From Mariprofundus sp. (GTDB lineage: Bacteria > Pseudomonadota > Zetaproteobacteria > Mariprofundales > Mariprofundaceae): 64,000 nt of DNA. Numbering within the stretch: position 1 is the first letter of the stretch; every line of letters starts with the position of its first letter. Positions 29,568 through 37,657 of this stretch are shown here, piece after piece. A program made the translations under genes and the position numbers. Where the stretch lies: the NCBI GenBank assembly GCA_021772775.1, contig JAJFLH010000032.1, positions 1 through 64,000 on the forward strand. The letters are read 5' to 3'. The notes under the pieces are model-generated. The model worked only from the letters and a program-made list of their open reading frames with translations, made no database searches and was not told where the DNA came from.

Positions 29568-30785
29568 TCACATATGCCTTTTGTCTTCATCATTAGCTAT
29601 CGCCACAGCTAACAACAGAACAGCCAGTATCGCAGAAAAATGTTCTTCCATGCTTGCCGATGACAATCCATGCAATGCAAGTGCAATCGCAGATAAAGAA
29701 AAAAGCGGTGCAGTTACCGAGTTTTGCCAATCTACCATTAAACCTTCCCTTGCCCACACAACCAGCAGCATCAGAAAAAACAACACCCCCAAAGGCCCCC
29801 AACGAACTAAAGCCAACAGGTACTGATTATGTGGATGGGAAAAAGAAGATAATCCATCTTTCTTTAACAACACAACGGCCTGAGGCAGGCCACCTGTACC
29901 CACTCCTAGGATTGGATATAAAGACCAGATATCCAAACTGGCCTTCCACATCACTAAACGTTCTCTCGTAGCTAAGGTTGCATTATCAGCACTATCACCC
30001 TGATCCAATATATTCTCTTGATTCATCTGCTTCAAAGCAGCCCATGTTCCCTGCAAGCGTTCCTGTCCGGGCCCAAATCCGACAACCGTTACAATAAGAA
30101 AAAGGCAAACCATAATGGGTAAAACAACTCGCCAACTTTGAGAATCAAACACCCACTTCACGCATAAACAGCCAATAAGAACTATAGCAATTAAGTATCC
30201 ACTACGACCTTGAGCTGAAAAAATCATAACATATGACCAAGCAGCCATAAACCAAGCTAGATAACGACTCCAGCCTTTCCATATTAGGCCCAAATGCAAC
30301 AACCATGCGGCCCAAACACCATACACAAATCCAAAACCAATATGACCAATATGACCTGTTGCATCTTCAGCACTAGAACCATCTGTTGTAACTTCAACAA
30401 AACCATACATTTGAAGCACGCAATAAACTAGATTAAGAGCTAAACCTGATGATAATGAAATAAGAAAATATTTGCGCCACCTAAACTCTACAAATAGAGC
30501 GACAACAACTGGGACAAGCAACCAGAACCAGTGCCTACCTAACACATGTAATCCCCACTTAACATCAAGACTCCATAACAAACCAAAGACCAACATTAGC
30601 ATGTAAAAACCAAAAACTATCGTTAAACGCCTATAATTTAGCCAGCACAGCATTGCCCCCTTCAACCAACATCCTGATAGAACACCAAGAGCAAGCCCCA
30701 CCCCCAAAAGGGTATTGGTTACCGCAACTGAAAAAGGAAATACAAAAAGAGCTGCACAAAATACAAGTCGAATTACAACATTCAA
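29568..30785 (-). CDS. O-antigen ligase / Wzy-type membrane protein
   Basis: A 405-residue protein with about ten membrane helices. The periplasmic signature GVGTGGLPQAVVLLKKDG followed by FSHPHNQYLLALVRWGPLG is that of the WaaL/Wzy O-antigen ligase family, which joins undecaprenyl-linked polymer to lipid A-core. It lies between the phosphosugar transferase (4-base overlap) and the WbpM-like gene. A separate Wzy-like protein is encoded at 37658-39676, so ligase is the better reading here, though the two families cannot be cleanly split by eye. Confidence 0.85.
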   Translation of the reverse strand: MNVVIRLVFCAALFVFPFSVAVTNTLLGVGLALGVLSGCWLKGAMLCWLNYRRLTIVFGFYMLMLVFGLLWSLDVKWGLHVLGRHWFWLLVPVVVALFVEFRWRKYFLISLSSGLALNLVYCVLQMYGFVEVTTDGSSAEDATGHIGHIGFGFVYGVWAAWLLHLGLIWKGWSRYLAWFMAAWSYVMIFSAQGRSGYLIAIVLIGCLCVKWVFDSQSWRVVLPIMVCLFLIVTVVGFGPGQERLQGTWAALKQMNQENILDQGDSADNATLATRERLVMWKASLDIWSLYPILGVGTGGLPQAVVLLKKDGLSSFSHPHNQYLLALVRWGPLGVLFFLMLLVVWAREGLMVDWQNSVTAPLFSLSAIALALHGLSSASMEEHFSAILAVLLLAVAIANDEDKRHM

Positions 30786-31342
30786 TGTGAAACCCCATCT
30801 CGTCGTAGCACCTTAATAAAGGTTAACCACAATATATATATATCAAAGTAAAGGGAACGCCGTTCAAGATACTCTGCATCCAGATCAACCTTTTCAGGTA
30901 TAGGCAACTCATCACGGCCATTCACTTGTGCCCAGCCCGTAATACCTACTGGAAGTACTTGCACACCCTTATCTGTTCTCAAAGCAATCAAATCATCTTG
31001 GTTATACAATGCTGGACGAGGGCCTACAAAACTCATATCACCTTTAAATATACACCATATCTGAGGCAACTCATCCAAACTTGATTTACGTAAAAAGTCC
31101 CCTATAGGAGTTAATGCTCTTCCTGGATCCTTTAACAAGTGCGTTGCAACAACTGGCGTATCTACTTTCATACTGCGAAACTTAGGCATATTAAAAGTTT
31201 TATTATTTTCCCCTACGCGGTCAGACCAATAAAGCACTGGCCCTTTAGATGTCATTTTCACAAAGACAGCAATAAAAAACATAGGAATCATTATAAATAA
31301 TAATACGCTAATAGCTAAAAGAAGATCAAATATCCTTTTCAT
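30782..31342 (-). CDS. Initiating phosphosugar transferase (PglC/WcaJ family)
   Basis: A 186-residue small-form polyprenyl-phosphate sugar-1-phosphate transferase. The N-terminal re-entrant membrane helix (FDLLLAISVLLFIMIPMFF) leads into SKGPVLYWSDRVGENNKTF, the PKFRSM motif, SLDELPQIWCIFKGDMSFVGPRP and GITGWAQVNGRDELP. It lacks the extra N-terminal domains of WbaP/WcaJ. It should start the O-unit by loading a sugar phosphate onto undecaprenyl phosphate; next to a UDP-FucNAc or QuiNAc pathway, the likely first sugar is one of those or its 4-keto relative. Confidence 0.92.
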   Translation of the reverse strand: MKRIFDLLLAISVLLFIMIPMFFIAVFVKMTSKGPVLYWSDRVGENNKTFNMPKFRSMKVDTPVVATHLLKDPGRALTPIGDFLRKSSLDELPQIWCIFKGDMSFVGPRPALYNQDDLIALRTDKGVQVLPVGITGWAQVNGRDELPIPEKVDLDAEYLERRSLYFDIYILWLTFIKVLRRDGVSH

Positions 31343-31375
31343 TATATATCATTTCCTTCTAATCCTCGATAACAA

Positions 31376-32332
31376 TCATGATCTCTTACCAAGGTAATCC
31401 ACAATTTCAGGCAATGAGTCATGTAAGTTACGTTGTGGACAAAAACCAAGTTCATTCTCAATCCTTGCTGATGAATAAACTTCGCTACCAACCAGTTTCT
31501 CTAACGCATCACTATCAAAAAAAAACCTTCGCCCAGATATCCTGCCAATAAGGTCCCCTGTCAAAGCCAGCAATTCCAACACAAAAAGTGGAACATTCCT
31601 GCTAGGAACAGAGAGGCCCAAAGCTTCACAAATCCATTCATACATATGCCGTGTCGAATAAGTCTGGCTATCGCTTACAATATAACACTTACCACTTGCT
31701 TTCGGATGTTTAGAAAGCAACAGTGCCGCAGACACAACATCTTCCACATGCACCATTGAACGATGGTTTTGAGTATCTGGAAGCGGTGGAAAGCGCCGAG
31801 CTCGAATAGCCTGAATCATTTTTGGTAAATTTCCCTTTTCTGTACAGCCATAAACCATCGTAGGGCGAATTACGACTGGTTCAGGAACATAACCCCCATT
31901 TAAAACCAGCTTCTCGGCCATAAATTTACTGCGACCGTACATCGTATCCGGAAGGTCATCACAAGACTCATCATTGCAACGTTCATTATAAACTACAGCC
32001 TTAATACTACTAAAATAAACAAAGCGCCTGACACCAGCAGATTTTGCCGCATCCAATAATTTTCGCGTACCAGCTGTATTGATAGAGAAATACTCAACAT
32101 CATCATGGTGATCGGTATTTAAAGCATGCGCTTTTCCCGCTAAATGAAAAACAACGTCAATACCATCCAGCGCTTTGGCATCCAAAGTGTGATCCATATC
32201 CCAACACACATAATTCAACTCACCTTCTGGTTTTGTTCGCCCCAGAACACGCACATATAAACCGCTCTTAGCTAACGCTGCGTACAGTCGCTGACCAATA
32301 AATCCTGTAGCACCAGTGATCAATACATTCAT
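31376..32332 (-). CDS. NAD-dependent sugar epimerase/reductase (extended SDR)
   Basis: A 318-residue SDR. The cofactor loop GATGFIGQRLYAAL is at the N-terminus, the Ser in YFSSIKAVV and the catalytic YxxxK in MYGRSKFMAEK are intact, and RPTMVYG follows. Encoded beside the initiating transferase and WbuB, it resembles the 4-epimerase/4-reductase partner of WbpM-made keto sugars (WbpV/WbpK-like), which would produce QuiNAc or FucNAc donors. Product stereochemistry cannot be told from the sequence. Confidence 0.85.
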   Translation of the reverse strand: MNVLITGATGFIGQRLYAALAKSGLYVRVLGRTKPEGELNYVCWDMDHTLDAKALDGIDVVFHLAGKAHALNTDHHDDVEYFSINTAGTRKLLDAAKSAGVRRFVYFSSIKAVVYNERCNDESCDDLPDTMYGRSKFMAEKLVLNGGYVPEPVVIRPTMVYGCTEKGNLPKMIQAIRARRFPPLPDTQNHRSMVHVEDVVSAALLLSKHPKASGKCYIVSDSQTYSTRHMYEWICEALGLSVPSRNVPLFVLELLALTGDLIGRISGRRFFFDSDALEKLVGSEVYSSARIENELGFCPQRNLHDSLPEIVDYLGKRS

Positions 32333-32347
32333 ATCATTATCTCTTTC

Positions 32348-33586
32348 TCAACGCTCATTGCCAGAATCTCTCATTTCACGCATCCATGTTTCCAACTGAT
32401 CAACCAAACACTCACGGTCAAAGTTCTGTTGATAATAGTGGAGAGCTGATTCCCCCATCTCAGCTCGTTCAGACTCACTCGACCGGCTCATCTTGAGTAC
32501 AGCATTCGCCAGCCCATCGACATCATCAGATGCAACACTGTAACCAGCACCACTCTCATCAATCACTCTAGCACCTTCTCCATTCAGCGCCCCAATTACA
32601 GGACGAGCACATGCCAGATACGACTGTACTTTACCGGGAATAGTCGTCGCCATCACAGGGTCATCACGCAAGGTAACCAGCATTACACTAGCCAAGGAAA
32701 AATATGCAGGCATCGTCTCCATTGGGCGACTGCCTAAAAGATGTACCTTTTTCTGCAATCCTTTTGCCTCCACCTCAGCTTGCAACCAAGCGCGCCTGCG
32801 TCCATTCCCAAGAAACACCCAATGAATCGTTTCATTTTTCAAGATTTCTGCAGCAGCAACAATCGTATCCAAAGATTGCGCCACCCCAAGGTTACCAGCA
32901 AACATCACTATAAACCCATTATCGGGAACCTCACTACGCTCAGGCGCTGCTGGCTCTAATAACAGAGGCTGATAGAGAGACTCTGCCCAATTGGGATAAT
33001 ATCGAATTTTCTTTCGCTCTCCACCAACTGCGACCACAGGTTCAATAAAACCACGTGATTGCACTAACACAATGTCGCAGCTCTGATAAATACGCTTCAC
33101 TACACTTCCTACCATCGACAACAAGAGTGGTGATTTAACAGCACCAGTAGCAGCAAGTGTTTCAGGCCATAAATCCTGCACCCAAAACAGCAACGGAGCT
33201 CTCTTCACCCACTTCATCAATATCGCCGGAATCCCAACAGTCACAGGTGAAGGTTCATATGAGAATACAACATCAAACTGTTGTCTGCGCAACATCCACG
33301 GTCCTAATAGACAAGCAGATAAAACAAATGAAAGGTAATTCAATACCAGTTGCCAGGATTTACTTTTACGCCTAACAAACAGCGGCACCCTAACAACCTC
33401 TATACCCTGCATTAACTCCCTGTTTTTTGCCCACCATGAATAGCCCTCATACAGCTCCCCAGAGGGATAATTTGGCATACCGGTCAGCACGACAACTTCA
33501 TGGCCCTTATCTTTTAAGGCTGTTGCAAGGTCAGTAATACGAAAGTTTTCCGGCCAAAAATATTGGGTAACAATAAGAATACGCAA
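32348..33586 (-). CDS. wbuB: Glycosyltransferase family 4, WbuB-like
   Basis: A 412-residue GT4. It opens with RILIVTQYFWPENFRITDLA, the signature I associate with WbuB, the putative FucNAc transferase of E. coli O26-type loci. Further motifs are VLTGMPNYPSG, FWVQDLWPETLAATGAV, VMFAGNLGVAQSLDTIV and the C-terminal ATTIPGKVQSYLACARPVI. It directly follows the three UDP-L-FucNAc genes, so transfer of L-FucNAc is the natural inference. Confidence 0.87.
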   Translation of the reverse strand: MRILIVTQYFWPENFRITDLATALKDKGHEVVVLTGMPNYPSGELYEGYSWWAKNRELMQGIEVVRVPLFVRRKSKSWQLVLNYLSFVLSACLLGPWMLRRQQFDVVFSYEPSPVTVGIPAILMKWVKRAPLLFWVQDLWPETLAATGAVKSPLLLSMVGSVVKRIYQSCDIVLVQSRGFIEPVVAVGGERKKIRYYPNWAESLYQPLLLEPAAPERSEVPDNGFIVMFAGNLGVAQSLDTIVAAAEILKNETIHWVFLGNGRRRAWLQAEVEAKGLQKKVHLLGSRPMETMPAYFSLASVMLVTLRDDPVMATTIPGKVQSYLACARPVIGALNGEGARVIDESGAGYSVASDDVDGLANAVLKMSRSSESERAEMGESALHYYQQNFDRECLVDQLETWMREMRDSGNER

Positions 33587-33598
33587 ACTACAAACCGC

Positions 33599-34453
33599 TT
33601 AAAGTGAATACTGTGAATACAGCTCAGGATGAGCTTTCATAAAAACAACCATATCTGATACCATGGCATCATAATCAGGAATCACATATCCTCGTTGTTT
33701 GCGCGTATCAAGCAAAGTTTTATCGGTGACTCGACCTACAACCGCTTTAATCTGTATATCTTTTTTCGTATGTTTTTTAAACAGCATTAACAGCTCATAT
33801 TTATTAATGGGCTGGCTATTAGTCACATGATACAGACCTGTAATATCATTCTCGATTGCCCACTCCACAGCCTTTGCTAACTCCAAAGTACTCACTCCAG
33901 ACCACAAAGCCCCAGAATATCCTTGAATCTCCCCTCGTTGAGACATAAACCAATGAAATAGCTCTTCTCCCTCTTTGAGCTCAGGTCCCACAACAGATGT
34001 ACGCAGCGTAACATGCGATTCATCTGTCACTTCACCCAATGCTTTTGCCCGCCCATAAATATCATCAGCGTCTTTCTGATCAGACTCAATATAAGAACCT
34101 TTTTTGCCCGAAAAAACGCAATCAGTAGAAATATGTATCAGCTTTGCATGCAATGCATTGGCAATACTTTTCAATCGATGAGGTATATAAGCATTTAGAA
34201 AAATCGCATGCTCAGGATTTTTATTGGCTTCAAAAATTAAAACCCCCATACAGTTTACAATGACATCAGGTTTAACCTGGCATATAGCTCTTTCTAAAAG
34301 ATGCTCATCACGCGCATCAACCAATAAGGTTTCTGAATTTAATTGCCTTGTATGAGCCATGGAAATAACATCATATTCTTCATTCGCCTTTAAACGATAA
34401 TAGACCTGATGCCCGATCAGACCGGTGGCACCTAACACTAATATTTTTTTCAT
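33599..34453 (-). CDS. RmlD-type reductase in the UDP-L-FucNAc set (WbjC/FnlB role)
   Basis: A 284-residue SDR of the dTDP-4-dehydrorhamnose reductase family: ILVLGATGLIGHQVYYRL, VDARDEHLLERA, ISTDCVFSGKKG, catalytic YGRAKALGE and TDKTLLDTRKQR. No rmlA/B/C genes are nearby. Instead it sits beside FnlA- and FnlC-like genes, so it most likely acts as the 4-ketoreductase/3-epimerase step. It is shorter than the roughly 370-residue FnlB of E. coli as I remember it, lacking that protein's C-terminal part. Its start overlaps the previous stop by one base. Confidence 0.85.
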   Translation of the reverse strand: MKKILVLGATGLIGHQVYYRLKANEEYDVISMAHTRQLNSETLLVDARDEHLLERAICQVKPDVIVNCMGVLIFEANKNPEHAIFLNAYIPHRLKSIANALHAKLIHISTDCVFSGKKGSYIESDQKDADDIYGRAKALGEVTDESHVTLRTSVVGPELKEGEELFHWFMSQRGEIQGYSGALWSGVSTLELAKAVEWAIENDITGLYHVTNSQPINKYELLMLFKKHTKKDIQIKAVVGRVTDKTLLDTRKQRGYVIPDYDAMVSDMVVFMKAHPELYSQYSL

Positions 34454-35583
34454 TACTTGGTTTTATGCCAGACCGTACGATTAATATAGTCAGTATAAGA
34501 GAGGATAATCCGCAACACCTTTTTAGAGACATTATCGACATTATAGTCTGCCACCACTTTCATTGGGCGCTGTTTGGCATTATGTTGGGTTGTAACAACA
34601 TCAATGGCTTCAATAATACGATCTTTATTCAGGCCTGCCATAATCAGCGTACCTTCATCCATACCTTCTGGGCGTTCATGTGCCTGTCGGATAGTGATCG
34701 CAGGCAAATTTAACAAGGAGCCCTCTTCTGCAATGGTACCACTGTCAGAAATCACACAAAACGCTTCCATTTGCAACTTGTTATACTCATGAAAACCATA
34801 TGGTTTAGAGAAACGAATCATATCATTTTTTGCTTCATAACCGATAGATTCAAGTTTCTTTCTGGTTCTAGGGTGGGTTGAAATGATGATAGGCATGTCA
34901 TAAACCTCACTCATCTTATCAATTGACTCCAACAGATCTGAAAAGTTCTGCTCGGAATCCACATTTTCTTCGCGATGAATGCTCATCAGCATGTATTTCT
35001 GAGTTTCCAACCCTTCTTTCTGTAAAATATCGGAAGCCTGAATTTTATCCATATTGGCATTCAATACTTCCAGCATAGAGGAGCCTGTTTTAATAATTGT
35101 TTCAGGACGGACACCTTCAGCAATCAAATAATCTCTCGCCTGCTCAGAAAGTGGCATATTGATATCACTCAGGTGATCAACAATTTTACGGTTAATCTCC
35201 TCAGGAACGCGCTGATCAAAACTACGATTACCCGCCTCCATGTGAAAAATAGGCACTTTTCTTTTCTTGGCAGGAATCACCGACAAACAGCTATTGGTAT
35301 CGCCATAAACCAGAATCGCATCTGGTTGCTCTTCTACAATAAGCTTATCTGCTTTGGCAATAATATCCCCGATAGTCTCTGAAACAGTCCCTTTTACTGC
35401 CTCAAGAAAAAAGTCGGGGCGACGCACACCCAATTGTTCAAAAAAAATTTCATTCAGCTCATAATCGTAATTCTGGCCTGTATGTACCACTACATGATTC
35501 GTATGTTTATCAAGCTCTTTCATCACTTCACTAAGTTTGATGATTTCTGGACGTGTACCCACAATGGTCATGACTTTAAGCAT
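34453..35583 (-). CDS. fnlC: UDP-N-acetyl-sugar C2 epimerase (WbjD/FnlC, WecB-like)
   Basis: A 376-residue GT-B-fold epimerase with TIVGTRPEIIKLSEVM, VHTGQNYDYELNEIFF, VYGDTNSCLSVIPAKKRK, FHMEAGNRSFDQRVPEEINR, SIHREENVD and ISDSGTIAEEGSLLNLPAITIR. Alone it could be read as WecB (UDP-GlcNAc 2-epimerase). Its position after the FnlA-like gene (8-base overlap) and before the RmlD-type reductase makes the last step to UDP-L-FucNAc the better call. Confidence 0.88.
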   Translation of the reverse strand: MLKVMTIVGTRPEIIKLSEVMKELDKHTNHVVVHTGQNYDYELNEIFFEQLGVRRPDFFLEAVKGTVSETIGDIIAKADKLIVEEQPDAILVYGDTNSCLSVIPAKKRKVPIFHMEAGNRSFDQRVPEEINRKIVDHLSDINMPLSEQARDYLIAEGVRPETIIKTGSSMLEVLNANMDKIQASDILQKEGLETQKYMLMSIHREENVDSEQNFSDLLESIDKMSEVYDMPIIISTHPRTRKKLESIGYEAKNDMIRFSKPYGFHEYNKLQMEAFCVISDSGTIAEEGSLLNLPAITIRQAHERPEGMDEGTLIMAGLNKDRIIEAIDVVTTQHNAKQRPMKVVADYNVDNVSKKVLRIILSYTDYINRTVWHKTK

Positions 35584-36619
35584 TTTTATTCCCTGTATTT
35601 ACATTAAATTCTTTTAAATCAGATTGAATTTCACTCAAACCTAACAGCATATCCTCAAGTTCAGCCTGAGTCATTTGATAGGTGTTATGCGAATGATATT
35701 CATCAGCTTGGGTTACAATCTCTTCACCCTCTTCAAAATATTTGGAATAGTTCAAATCCCTAGTATCAGCTGGGATACGATAATAATCACCCATATCCTC
35801 AGCGTGAACCATCTCTTCTCTAGTCAACAGTGCCTCATACAGTTTTTCTCCATGTCTCGTACCAATTGTTCTGATTTTATGCTCCGGCACCCCCAACATA
35901 TTCACAAGTGTTCGAGCTAATAGATCAATCGTTGCAGCAGGAGCTTTTTGCACAAAGATATCGCCATTATTGCCATGTTCATAAGAAAACAGAACCAGCT
36001 CTACAGCCTGATCAAGGGTCATCATAAAGCGTGTCATGGAAGGATCAGTAATGGTAATATCTTTTCCTTGTCGGATCTGATCAATAAACAATGGAATCAC
36101 CGAACCACGGGATGCCATCACATTACCATAACGGGTACAGCAAATCACCGTGTTATGATCGCCGAGGTTACGGGACTTCGCCACTGCCACCTTCTCCATC
36201 ATCGCCTTCGATACCCCCATCGCATTGATTGGGTAGACCGCCTTATCTGTACTGAGTACGATCACTTTTTTCACCTGCGCATTAATCGCACAGTTCAATA
36301 CATTTTCAGTACCTATAACATTTGTCTGCACTGCTTGCATGGGATAAAATTCACAAGATGGAACCTGCTTCAAAGCCGCAGCATGAAAAACATAATCTAC
36401 CCCACGCATCGCATCAGTTATCGAGTTCACATCACGAACATCACCAATATAAAATTTGAGCTTTGGATTATTGTACTGCTTACGCATGTCATCCTGTTTT
36501 TTTTCATCACGTGAAAAAACACGAATCTCTTCAACATCCGTATCTAAAAAACGGCGCAAAACCGCATTACCAAAAGATCCTGTTCCACCAGTAATCAATA
36601 AAGTTTTATGTAGAAACAC
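35576..36619 (-). CDS. fnlA: UDP-GlcNAc 4,6-dehydratase/5-epimerase (WbjB/FnlA)
   Basis: A 347-residue soluble SDR: LLITGGTGSFGNAVLRRFL, FSRDEKKQDDMRKQYNNP, FHAAALKQVPSCEFYP, STDKAVYPINAMGVSKAMMEK (the Met/Lys active site of the FlaA1/FnlA group) and CTRYGNVMASRGSVIPLF. It should convert UDP-GlcNAc to the 4-keto-6-deoxy L-sugar that feeds the next two enzymes. The three genes overlap or nearly touch and form a tight unit with wbuB. Confidence 0.92.
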   Translation of the reverse strand: MFLHKTLLITGGTGSFGNAVLRRFLDTDVEEIRVFSRDEKKQDDMRKQYNNPKLKFYIGDVRDVNSITDAMRGVDYVFHAAALKQVPSCEFYPMQAVQTNVIGTENVLNCAINAQVKKVIVLSTDKAVYPINAMGVSKAMMEKVAVAKSRNLGDHNTVICCTRYGNVMASRGSVIPLFIDQIRQGKDITITDPSMTRFMMTLDQAVELVLFSYEHGNNGDIFVQKAPAATIDLLARTLVNMLGVPEHKIRTIGTRHGEKLYEALLTREEMVHAEDMGDYYRIPADTRDLNYSKYFEEGEEIVTQADEYHSHNTYQMTQAELEDMLLGLSEIQSDLKEFNVNTGNKNA

Positions 36620-36629
36620 CTATTTCTCC

Positions 36630-37652
36630 TTATAAAAAAGCTGAGCGCAGAAACTCATCCGCATTCAGCAACTTAATCTTCACTTTAGCTGATTGATACT
36701 GAAAGCTTTGCACTGCATCAGCAATTGATTGAGATGAATTCGCATCAAACTGCGCCGATGGCTCAATCACATCAGTAACAAACAACTCATTACTTGCCAA
36801 CACTGGTAAGCCTGCATAAACAGCCTCCATCAAAGGCAATCCGAATGACTCAAACAACGAAGGGTAAATTAATGCTGAAGATTGTCGATAAAGCTTTTGA
36901 ACATCATTAAATGAACACTCTCCAATCATAGATATTCTCACCCCTGTACGATGAATTTCACTCTCGATCCACGCACACAAACTCGCAAACCGATTTGCAT
37001 CTAGCGTTAAACAAAGGCTGGGGTAAACATCTCTATCAGCCAAAACAATCCATGCTCGAACCAAAGCCTGATGATTCTTATGAGACTCTCCCGAGGCCAC
37101 ATATAGAAAATCATATTGCTGACTACCATCTCTAGTATTTAATTGAGAAATTTGCTGTGAACGATCAACAAACGGACGGACTTCAGCTTCAACTGCCAAT
37201 GCAGTTTTGATACAACGCTGCATCGACTCGGTCTGAACAATGAACTGTTGCACATAAGAAGAACGTGACCTCAGCCACCACCTCTCAACCTTTAAACGCA
37301 ACCTCACAGGCAACGGGTGCTGTGATAAGGACACATCATCAATCAAATAACGATTTTGCACAAAAACACGCTGCACACCTTGATGTGCAAATAGTGGTGG
37401 TAGATTTCCCATACACAGCACTACTTCATTGTCTTGAATTAATTGAAGCATGCGCCACTCAAAAAACAATCGAGATAATAGTGTCGGACTCACACGATAT
37501 ACTTTCCCAAGCAGATCCATTCCTACAGGCAGCTCCATACGGGCATCTAGAACAAATACTACATCATTAGCATTCTTTAAAGCTTCAAGTAGGGGCAACA
37601 AAAGCGCCCGACCACCGCCTTGATGAACATTAGGGGCATACAAAACGCGCAT
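36630..37652 (-). CDS. Glycosyltransferase family 4
   Basis: A 340-residue GT-B protein. The N-terminal half is diverged (MRVLYAPNVHQGGGRALLLPL). The C-terminal half carries the GT4 donor site: YVASGESHKNHQALVRAW, SMIGECSFNDVQKLYRQSSALIYPSLFESFGLPLMEA with the E-x7-E pair. Donor and acceptor are unknown. It lies 5 bases after the polymerase gene and 10 before fnlA. Confidence 0.87.
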   Translation of the reverse strand: MRVLYAPNVHQGGGRALLLPLLEALKNANDVVFVLDARMELPVGMDLLGKVYRVSPTLLSRLFFEWRMLQLIQDNEVVLCMGNLPPLFAHQGVQRVFVQNRYLIDDVSLSQHPLPVRLRLKVERWWLRSRSSYVQQFIVQTESMQRCIKTALAVEAEVRPFVDRSQQISQLNTRDGSQQYDFLYVASGESHKNHQALVRAWIVLADRDVYPSLCLTLDANRFASLCAWIESEIHRTGVRISMIGECSFNDVQKLYRQSSALIYPSLFESFGLPLMEAVYAGLPVLASNELFVTDVIEPSAQFDANSSQSIADAVQSFQYQSAKVKIKLLNADEFLRSAFL

Positions 37653-37657
37653 AATTC

